Shown here: one piece after another, positions 7,603 through 13,180 of the stretch
Numbering within the stretch: position 1 is the first letter of the stretch
How the letters are laid out: each line of letters starts with the position of its first letter
Origin: Treponema sp. UBA4232
Lineage (GTDB): Bacteria; Spirochaetota; Spirochaetia; Treponematales; Treponemataceae
DNA length: 13,180 nt
Direction of reading: 5' to 3'
Assembly: GCA_002396325.1 (NCBI GenBank)
Contig: DGXM01000065.1
Coordinates: 1 to 13,180, forward strand
Made by a program: the position numbers and the translations under genes
The notes under the pieces: generated by a model
What the model was told of the DNA's origin: nothing
The model's input: only the letters and a program-made list of their open reading frames with translations
Databases searched by the model: none

Positions 7603-7631
7603 TAGACATTTTTTAGATTTTACGATAAAAT
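7603..7631 (+). promoter_or_regulatory. Sigma70-like promoter directly upstream of the WbaP-like gene
   Basis: TAGACA (7603-7608), a 17-base spacer, and TAAAAT (7626-7631); each hexamer matches consensus at five of six positions. The predicted transcription start, near 7638, lies about 2 bases before the ATG at 7640. No Shine-Dalgarno is present in the last 20 bases. This is the same layout as at lnt. Confidence 0.6.
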
Positions 7632-7639
7632 TATTCAAT

Positions 7640-9064
7640 ATGTCAGTCAGTGAGTATGCATCTTATTTCAAGTCACATTACAAGCGCACATCATCTTTTG
7701 TATCGGGCACGGCCCTTATGATTGTTGATGCAGCCATGATTATGCTCAGCATCGGAGCTGGATTTTTTGTCATAAATCTGGTAAACAACGACTGGATCAA
7801 TTTCCGCTCATTCATTACCTATTCAATATATCTTCCCGTCATTCTGATTGTTTTTTACGCCGCAAGCCTTTATCCGGGCATTCTTCTGGCTCCGCAGGAA
7901 GAGGTCAAGCGTTTTTCATTGTGCTCGTTTTTTTCATTTCTGGGAATCGCTGTAAGCATAAACGTGGAAGGTTCAGACCAAAGATTTCCGATTGCACTCG
8001 CACTTGTTGTCTCATGGCCTTTTGCAACCCTTCTTCTCCCCGTGGGACGCGAGGTGGCAAAGCACATTTTCGCCCATTTCGACTGGTGGGGAGTGCCGGC
8101 AGTTCTTTTCAGCAAAGGGACAAGCGCAAAAGTGATTGCAGACCGCCTGATCCGCAGACCATATTACGGCTACAGTCCGGCCCTCATAATCAGCGATATG
8201 GAAAATCCCCCGGAAGACTATCTTGGTGTGCCGGTTTTCGAACGCTCCGACGAACTTGATTCGCTCATAAAAAAACTCAACATAAAGGTTGCCATTCTCT
8301 GCGACTACAACCATCAGATTGAGAAACTTCAGACAAACTACCGCTACATAGTCAGAGTTCCGAAAAGACAGAACTCAATCAATATGTCCCTTCATATGAG
8401 GGATTTCGGAGGCATTCTCGGTTTTTCCTCAACGAATTACCTCACAAAGAAAAGTCCTCTTTTTCTCAAAAGGCTTATCGATGTTTCTATTTGTCTTGCC
8501 GTGGCTCCCGTGCTTCTTCCGATTGTTCTCATAATAGCACTGGCCATAAAGCTGGACAGTCCGGGGCCGGTCTTTTATGGTCACACCAGAGTGGGACGAA
8601 ACCGCAAGCCCATAAAATGCTGGAAATTCAGGTCGATGGGAACCGATTCACAGGAGCAGCTCAAACACATTCTTGCAACAGACCCCGTGCGCGCCGCCGA
8701 ATGGGAAAAGGACCGCAAATTCACCGATGATCCCCGCGTCACAAAAGTCGGACGCATCTTAAGAAAAACAAGTCTCGATGAGCTTCCCCAGCTGTGGAAT
8801 ATTTTCACGGGGGAAATGTCGTTTGTGGGTCCCCGTCCCGTTACGGAGCCCGAACTCGTGAAATACGGAGACTATGCCGACTACGTGCTCACCGTAAAAC
8901 CCGGTCTGAGCGGTATGTGGCAGATTTCAGGAAGAAGCGACACGGGTTACGAAGAAAGAATCACGCTTGATACATATTATATACAAAACTGGTCCATCTG
9001 GCTCGACATCTGGATTATAATCAAAACAGTGTGGGTCGTTTTTAGAGGCAAAGGAGCCTATTAA
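7640..9064 (+). CDS. wbaP: WbaP-type undecaprenyl-phosphate sugar-1-phosphate transferase
   Basis: Enzymes of this family start surface glycan synthesis by moving a sugar-1-phosphate (galactose for WbaP) from a UDP-sugar to undecaprenyl phosphate at the inner membrane. The 474-residue protein has about four N-terminal membrane segments (about 20-130), a central soluble region, then the transferase domain. It begins with KRLIDVSI (Asp281) and a long hydrophobic segment ending in the DSPGPVFYGHTRVG region. KCWKFRSM, the Asp380-Glu381 pair of SLDELPQLWN (equivalent to the catalytic Asp-Glu of PglC) and SFVGPRPVTEPELVKYG follow. KPGLSGMWQISGRSDT, the YEERITLD stretch and the C-terminal RGKGAY resemble WbaP more than WcaJ. 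Sugar specificity cannot be read from the sequence. The next Met lies inside the first membrane segment, so ATG 7640 is well supported. It overlaps the Omp85-like gene by one base. Confidence 0.9.
   Translation: MSVSEYASYFKSHYKRTSSFVSGTALMIVDAAMIMLSIGAGFFVINLVNNDWINFRSFITYSIYLPVILIVFYAASLYPGILLAPQEEVKRFSLCSFFSFLGIAVSINVEGSDQRFPIALALVVSWPFATLLLPVGREVAKHIFAHFDWWGVPAVLFSKGTSAKVIADRLIRRPYYGYSPALIISDMENPPEDYLGVPVFERSDELDSLIKKLNIKVAILCDYNHQIEKLQTNYRYIVRVPKRQNSINMSLHMRDFGGILGFSSTNYLTKKSPLFLKRLIDVSICLAVAPVLLPIVLIIALAIKLDSPGPVFYGHTRVGRNRKPIKCWKFRSMGTDSQEQLKHILATDPVRAAEWEKDRKFTDDPRVTKVGRILRKTSLDELPQLWNIFTGEMSFVGPRPVTEPELVKYGDYADYVLTVKPGLSGMWQISGRSDTGYEERITLDTYYIQNWSIWLDIWIIIKTVWVVFRGKGAY
9051..9056 (+). 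promoter_or_regulatory. Ribosome binding site of the Omp85-like gene
   Basis: AAGGAG, 7 bases before ATG 9064 and inside the last codons of the WbaP-like gene. Together with the TAATG stop-start overlap it indicates translational coupling. Confidence 0.75.
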
Positions 9065-10656
9065 TGAAAAAAAGTTCAAAGACAGCAGTCTTGGTTTCCA
9101 TCATCTTCGCTCTGGCTCAGCCGCTGTTTTCACAGGTCGAAGTAAAAAAAAGTTATAAGGTTGAAGATGTAACGTACACATCCACCGGACTCACAAAGCC
9201 CTGGGCACTCAAACAGAAGGTGGACGTCAACAGAGACTTGGTGTTTCATTCCGAAGACGAAGTGAAAGTCTATATGGGAAAAGTCGTGCAGCAGCTTGAA
9301 AACACCCGTATGCTCGAAGACGTTCAGGCATCCTATGAGCTGGGTGAGGAGCAGGACGGTGTTGTTCCGGTGAAATTCAACATCCGGGTGTCCGACTCAA
9401 ACCATATTCTGGCACTCCCGAAGCCAAGTTACAATTCCAACGACGGACTGGATTTCAAAATCAAAGCCAAGGACTCGAATTTCCTGGGTCTGATGAATCC
9501 TTTTAATGTTGATTTGAACACCCACTGGGGAACTTCCGATTATCCTGACGATTTCTCAAAATTCACGATGGGGTTGAATTTCGACTATGTATTCCCGTTC
9601 ACAATCGGGCCTACCCACAACTCCTGGTCAAACGATTTCTCCTTCAGCTGGCCTCTTGACAATTACCCTGAATTCAAATATGCGACAGGACTTACGGTAG
9701 GCGTTCCCTTCAAAAATCACAGCCTGAATTTCAACTTCACGCAGTCAATCACAAGGGAAAACGACTATATGACATACCACGACGCCCTGTTCTTCACCGA
9801 ATATCTGAGTGTGTCAATGCCCCTTACAGTGGGGTATTTCAATGATGTTGTTCCCATTTCATACACTCCTTCGCTGAGTTTCACTGCAAACTGGGACTTC
9901 GACGGACTCGATGCGGCCAATACATCCATAACAGGACCCACAATAGCACAAAACAACAGCTTCGGTCTTTCCGCCGTGGACTGGAAGGAAAATTTCAGAA
10001 AAGGATATTCTTTCTCAACAAATGCATCGGTTTCTTACAATTTCGCCACACAGAAAATCATTCCGTTCGTTTCAATCGAAGCTCAGTACTTCAGTGCGGC
10101 AAAATACGTGGGATTCAATGCCAGAGCTTACGGATATTACACCTACAATGACACCCCGAACAATATCGGAGGAAAACTCCGCGGTGTTCTCGACAATCAG
10201 CGTACTGCAGACGGCTCACGTTATGCACTTCAGACGGACACCGCTCTTCAATTCACAATGGAACTTCCCATCCACATAGTGACTACGGACTGGATGGGCT
10301 GGGGATATGCTCTCTTCGGTTCTTATGATAATCTTCCTGGTTTCTTCAAGGGACTTTTCTGGCTTCCGCACAAGATTTTCCCGTACCTGAATTTCGAACT
10401 TCAGATTTCTCCGTTCATAGACATTGCCCTTACGCACAACTACATCACGAACAGAGTGTTCAGTCTTCAGGACGGATTCTATACAGCTGGATTCGAGGCA
10501 CTCATTTACCCGTCAAAATGGAAGAGTTATGTAGTCCGCATCAGTCTCGGATTCGATATGGGAAGAAGACTCTTCGGCGACTTTATCGACACAAGCTGGA
10601 GAGATCCGAATGTCAAGAGCTACGAGCTTTATTTCGGTCTCGGACTTAATTTCTGA
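9064..10656 (+). CDS. Omp85-like outer-membrane beta-barrel with one POTRA-like domain
   Basis: This 530-residue protein has a signal peptide (MKKSSK, a hydrophobic core, LFSQ at 21-24). Residues about 28-115 fit one POTRA domain: a beta-strand YKVEDVTY, helices, then LENTRMLEDVQASYE and VPVKFNIRVSD. After it, KPSYNSNDGLDFKIKAKDSN and FLG match the entry of Omp85 barrels. The remainder alternates aromatic/polar strands and ends YFGLGLNF, with the C-terminal Phe of outer-membrane proteins. LRGVLDNQ (Arg373-Gly374) followed by a strand ending MELPI is placed like the lid-loop RGF/RGY motif of BamA/TamA, with Val for the aromatic. It is shorter than BamA and has a single POTRA, so it is probably not the main BamA. 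Translation is coupled to the WbaP-like gene. A role in export or insertion of an envelope component is inferred. A non-Omp85 barrel is possible. Confidence 0.8.
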   Translation: MKKSSKTAVLVSIIFALAQPLFSQVEVKKSYKVEDVTYTSTGLTKPWALKQKVDVNRDLVFHSEDEVKVYMGKVVQQLENTRMLEDVQASYELGEEQDGVVPVKFNIRVSDSNHILALPKPSYNSNDGLDFKIKAKDSNFLGLMNPFNVDLNTHWGTSDYPDDFSKFTMGLNFDYVFPFTIGPTHNSWSNDFSFSWPLDNYPEFKYATGLTVGVPFKNHSLNFNFTQSITRENDYMTYHDALFFTEYLSVSMPLTVGYFNDVVPISYTPSLSFTANWDFDGLDAANTSITGPTIAQNNSFGLSAVDWKENFRKGYSFSTNASVSYNFATQKIIPFVSIEAQYFSAAKYVGFNARAYGYYTYNDTPNNIGGKLRGVLDNQRTADGSRYALQTDTALQFTMELPIHIVTTDWMGWGYALFGSYDNLPGFFKGLFWLPHKIFPYLNFELQISPFIDIALTHNYITNRVFSLQDGFYTAGFEALIYPSKWKSYVVRISLGFDMGRRLFGDFIDTSWRDPNVKSYELYFGLGLNF

Positions 10657-11839
10657 TGCGGCTTGAAGCAAGTTCCTGCCAGTAGACTTCGGGGCAACAT
10701 TCCTTTATCGTCGTGAAAAGGTCTGTTGCAAACACAGCGTATCCGCGATCTTCAGCGGTGTCTGCAAGAGTAAAGAAGAGTTCCCAGACTCCGTTTTCAT
10801 TTCCCCACCTGATTATATCCGGGTATTTTGCACATCTTTTGAGCATATCCTGAATTGTGGTGTAGTGATAATCTGTAACACGGTCTTCCAAAATGGTCTG
10901 AATTCTGGTGACAGCAACAACAGTACCCAATGCGGCGCACTTCAAAGCCTTTGACCTTTCTATTCTAGCCTTTGCGGGATCTTCCATAATGGACGCTGTA
11001 TTCTCATAATATGAGGCAAGTCCCTCCAATGCCTTGAGAGAACGGTCCGAACTGCTTCTGTAAAGCACGAAGAATCTTTCAATCGCCTTGTGGTCGTTGG
11101 CACTGATGATTTTTTCCATTGAGTTCATATACTGTGTGTCTGTATAGAACTGGTCATCGGCAAGAACATCAAGAAGATATTTTTCGTAATCAGTGTAATA
11201 CTGGCCGCTTCCGATTTTTTCAAGATATGAGGCATAACTCAAACTGTCAAGCTGATTTTTTGCCATATCTGCAAGGTCGTAAAGGATGTCGTACTTCATA
11301 TCCCCTACACTCAGAAGATTCGATGCCTCGTAGGCCTTTTTCATATAGCGGGAAGCCTGTTCAACCTCTCCCTCAATCTTGTACACACGTCCTATAAGAT
11401 AATCCGCTTCGGGATAGGAGGAATTCAACTGGATAAAGGAGAGAAGACGTGAAAAACTTCCGCCGAAAGCAGACTCGCCGTATGTGCTTATATATGAATT
11501 GACAATCTCCAGAGCTTTTGTCTGCTTTGTCTTTTCAAGTGCATCCATCACGTTTTTCAAATCATCACCGGCATCCCGCATTGCCCTGGAACGCTGGGAC
11601 TGATCCAGAGTGTACTGTTCCCACAGAATCTGATTTTTGCGAACGTTTTTTGCAAGTTCAGCATACGAAATGCACTGTCCGTAATCGCCGAAATCATAGG
11701 CATCCTGCGCCTGTTTCAATATATACCAATACTGCTCCCCGGTGGGCTTGCGCACCACGATGGACGTCTGGGAAAAAACACTTTCACCAAAGAGAGATAC
11801 CGACAATGCCAAAACTAAAAATTTCTTGAATAATTTCAT
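10646..11839 (-). CDS. Secreted helical-repeat (TPR-like) protein downstream of ispG
   Basis: The 397-residue product from ATG 11839 has a signal peptide (MKLFKK, a hydrophobic core, SVFS before Gln24), so a periplasmic location is likely; there is no lipobox Cys. The rest is predicted almost all helical. TPR-like pairs are visible around YWYILKQAQDAYDFGDYGQC (the motif continues to about residue 60) and PEADYLIGRVYKIEGEVEQA, and further helices run to the end. No catalytic motif is recognised. The start overlaps the ispG stop as TGATG; a GTG three bases earlier (11842) is an alternative, and GGAG lies 8 bases before the ATG. The 3' end converges with and overlaps the Omp85-like gene by 11 bp. 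Its pairing with ispG looks like operon packing; function is unknown. Confidence 0.82.
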   Translation of the reverse strand: MKLFKKFLVLALSVSLFGESVFSQTSIVVRKPTGEQYWYILKQAQDAYDFGDYGQCISYAELAKNVRKNQILWEQYTLDQSQRSRAMRDAGDDLKNVMDALEKTKQTKALEIVNSYISTYGESAFGGSFSRLLSFIQLNSSYPEADYLIGRVYKIEGEVEQASRYMKKAYEASNLLSVGDMKYDILYDLADMAKNQLDSLSYASYLEKIGSGQYYTDYEKYLLDVLADDQFYTDTQYMNSMEKIISANDHKAIERFFVLYRSSSDRSLKALEGLASYYENTASIMEDPAKARIERSKALKCAALGTVVAVTRIQTILEDRVTDYHYTTIQDMLKRCAKYPDIIRWGNENGVWELFFTLADTAEDRGYAVFATDLFTTIKECCPEVYWQELASSRIRN

Positions 11840-12948
11840 CACAAAGACTCCAACTCTTCCCTGAATACCTTATCGGCATCTTTTGCGTCTATTGTTCGTA
11901 CTATTTTCCCTTTTTTGAAAATAATAACCCTGTCACCGCCTCCGGCTATACCCAAATCAGCGTGTTTTCCTTCGCCAGGACCGTTCACAATGCATCCCAT
12001 CACGGCAACGGTCACGTTTTTTTTCATTGCAAGAAGCTCGTTCTGCCATTTTGACACGAATTCATGAACATTGAAGCCGATTCTTCCGCATCTGGGGCAG
12101 CTCACCAATGTGACTCCGCCATCCCTTTTTCCACATTCATGCAGAATTTCCCTTCCAGCAATCACTTCGTTTTCAGGACTTGACGAAAGACTCACGCGGA
12201 TTGTGTCCCCGATTCCCTCTTCAAGCAGCTTGGAAAACGCCAAAGTAGACTTGACGATTCCTGGAATCAGCGGACCTGCCTCTGTGACTCCGATATGAAG
12301 CGGAATGTCCGACACACGTGCAAAAGCTTCGTTTGCCTCGACAGTCTCCTTTACCGAAGACGCTTTCATGCTCACAACAACGGAATCGAATTTCAACTCG
12401 TCAAAAACGGCTGCTTCACGAAGGGCTGCTTCCGCAAGAGCCTGTGCACGGCCGATTTTTCCCTCCTCAACCCCGGCTTCCAAATCCTTGGGGAGACTTC
12501 CTGTATTCACACCTATGCGGATTGCACATCCTTTTTCACGGCAGCCGTTCACCACAGCTTCAACTCTTTCCCTGCTTCCGATGTTTCCCGGATTGATTCT
12601 GATTGCGGCGATGTTTCCCTTAAGACATTCGAGGGCAAGCCGGTAGTCAAAATGAATATCCGCAACAAGAGGCACATCAGTGTGCGACTGAATGAGGCAC
12701 AGGGCTCTTGCACTGTCCATGTCGGGGACTGCAAAGCGGATTATGTCGCAGCCGAGCGATTTCAACGACTGGATTTCGCGGAGTATATTGAAAAATTTTT
12801 CAGAGCCTTCCTCAAGCCCAACGATGGAGTCTTTCCACATGGTCTGAAGAGTCACGGGGCTTCCTCCGCCTATGCCCACTTTGCGTATGTTCCCATGACC
12901 TCCCACATACACCAGCCTGGATTTTTTGAATAAATCATTCTGCGCCAT
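11839..12948 (-). CDS. ispG: 4-hydroxy-3-methylbut-2-enyl diphosphate synthase IspG (GcpE)
   Basis: IspG is the [4Fe-4S] enzyme that turns 2-C-methylerythritol 2,4-cyclodiphosphate into HMBPP, the penultimate step of the MEP isoprenoid pathway, in the cytoplasm. The N-terminal TIM-barrel half is recognisable (SLGCDIIRFAVPDM, VPLVADIHFDYRLAL, IRINPGNIG). The cluster ligands are Cys284 and Cys287 (SCPRCGR), Cys319 (MGCIVNGPGEG) and Glu326. The spacings of 3, 35 and 7 positions equal those of E. coli IspG (Cys270, Cys273, Cys305, Glu312). With the ATG at 12948 the protein has 369 residues, as expected for the short bacterial form. A GTG four codons earlier (12960) is in frame, but it overlaps the Shine-Dalgarno, so the ATG is preferred. 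The product feeds undecaprenyl carrier synthesis, which the neighbouring WbaP-like enzyme needs; this link is inference. Confidence 0.97.
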   Translation of the reverse strand: MAQNDLFKKSRLVYVGGHGNIRKVGIGGGSPVTLQTMWKDSIVGLEEGSEKFFNILREIQSLKSLGCDIIRFAVPDMDSARALCLIQSHTDVPLVADIHFDYRLALECLKGNIAAIRINPGNIGSRERVEAVVNGCREKGCAIRIGVNTGSLPKDLEAGVEEGKIGRAQALAEAALREAAVFDELKFDSVVVSMKASSVKETVEANEAFARVSDIPLHIGVTEAGPLIPGIVKSTLAFSKLLEEGIGDTIRVSLSSSPENEVIAGREILHECGKRDGGVTLVSCPRCGRIGFNVHEFVSKWQNELLAMKKNVTVAVMGCIVNGPGEGKHADLGIAGGGDRVIIFKKGKIVRTIDAKDADKVFREELESL

Positions 12949-12953
12949 GCAAT

Positions 12954-12958
12954 CCTCC
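12954..12958 (-). promoter_or_regulatory. Ribosome binding site deciding the ispG start
   Basis: GGAGG on the minus strand, 5 bases before ATG 12948. It falls within the first codons of the alternative GTG start at 12960, so the shorter frame is the likely protein. Confidence 0.8.
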
Positions 12959-12986
12959 ACAAAAAATTAAACATTCCAGCATACGG

Positions 12987-13015
12987 ATTGTAACAGTCTT
13001 TGACGTCTTTTGCAA
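12987..13015 (-). promoter_or_regulatory. Sigma70-like promoter of the ispG operon, with extended -10
   Basis: On the minus strand TTGCAA (13015-13010), a 17-base spacer, and TACAAT (12992-12987) preceded by TGT, which fits an extended -10 (TGn). The -10 matches consensus at five of six positions. The predicted start near 12980 gives a leader of about 31 bases holding the GGAGG site, a conventional arrangement unlike lnt and the WbaP-like gene. Confidence 0.6.
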
Positions 13016-13115
13016 TCTACTATAGGAACGGGCAGCTCTGAAAATTCTTCCTGTGACTTTTTTTGGAATACCGTCAGATTTTTAGAGATGACTTTTATCA
13101 ATCACAATATTAAAC

Positions 13116-13180
13116 TCAGATTCGCAGCAAAGTTTCAAGCGGCACGGGAGCACCGACCCCTCCGCACGAATCACCAACAC
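13116..13180 (-). CDS. Possible C-terminal end of an upstream minus-strand gene (partial)
   Basis: Reading the minus strand from the window edge (first full codon at 13178), 20 codons remain open to a TGA at 13118-13116. The peptide VGDSCGGVGAPVPLETLLRI looks protein-like, with a plausible helical end. A second minus frame is also open from the edge to a TAA near 13081, but its composition is less convincing. The stretch is too short to name a family. If real, the stop lies about 100 bp before the ispG promoter. Confidence 0.3.
   Translation of the reverse strand, partial: VGDSCGGVGAPVPLETLLRI

Noticed and set aside
10662..10672. CTTG-AAG-CAAG hairpin as a terminator between convergent genes
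   Set aside because: The stem is only 4 bp and is not followed by a T tract on either strand; it also lies inside a coding region.
12295..12933. A 212-codon plus-strand open frame opposite ispG
   Set aside because: Antisense to a certain ispG, with no ribosome binding site or recognisable protein features; treated as a shadow.

Overview
The window looks like a chromosomal segment of a double-membrane bacterium, most probably a spirochaete of the Treponema group. This rests on protein recognition: Lnt, an Omp85-type outer-membrane barrel, IspG, BioY and large TPR/NHL secreted proteins, with moderate GC (roughly 45-50 percent by eye) and tight gene packing. No locus is identified by database search. 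Almost every base is coding. I see no RNA gene, insertion sequence, integrase, CRISPR array or tRNA-flanked junction.

Layout. (1) Bases 17-4785, minus strand: a four-gene operon read right to left: a galactokinase-family kinase, SurE nucleotidase, a cytoplasmic TPR protein, and a secreted TPR/six-bladed NHL propeller/VWA-like protein. Junctions are an ATGA overlap, a 9-10 bp gap and a second ATGA overlap, so translation is probably coupled. (2) Bases 4847-7572, plus strand, divergent from the first operon: lnt (apolipoprotein N-acyltransferase) and bioY (biotin uptake S component), 2 bp apart. (3) Bases 7640-10656, plus strand: a WbaP-type undecaprenyl-phosphate sugar-phosphate transferase overlapping by one base (TAATG) a signal-peptide-bearing Omp85-like outer-membrane barrel with one POTRA-like domain. 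(4) Bases 10646-12948, minus strand: ispG followed by a secreted repeat-helical (TPR-like) protein, convergent with region 3 and overlapping it by 11 bp. (5) Bases 12949-13180: a well-formed ispG promoter and, at the window edge, a possible C-terminal end of another minus-strand gene.

The shared theme is the cell envelope: lipoprotein maturation, lipid-linked glycan initiation, outer-membrane insertion or export, isoprenoid precursor supply for undecaprenyl carriers, and two periplasmic helical-repeat proteins. The cooperation is inferred from neighbourhood.

Points most worth a second look: two genes (lnt and the WbaP-like gene) with sigma70-like promoters only 8-9 bp upstream of their ATG and no Shine-Dalgarno, predicting leaderless or nearly leaderless mRNAs; a galactokinase-family enzyme whose sugar-recognition signature is altered although the catalytic Asp is retained; an Lnt with a roughly 48-residue insertion between catalytic Lys and Cys plus a 91-residue polar tail; and a glycan-initiating transferase translationally coupled to an Omp85-like barrel. 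I do not see a clear, wholly new multi-gene system here.
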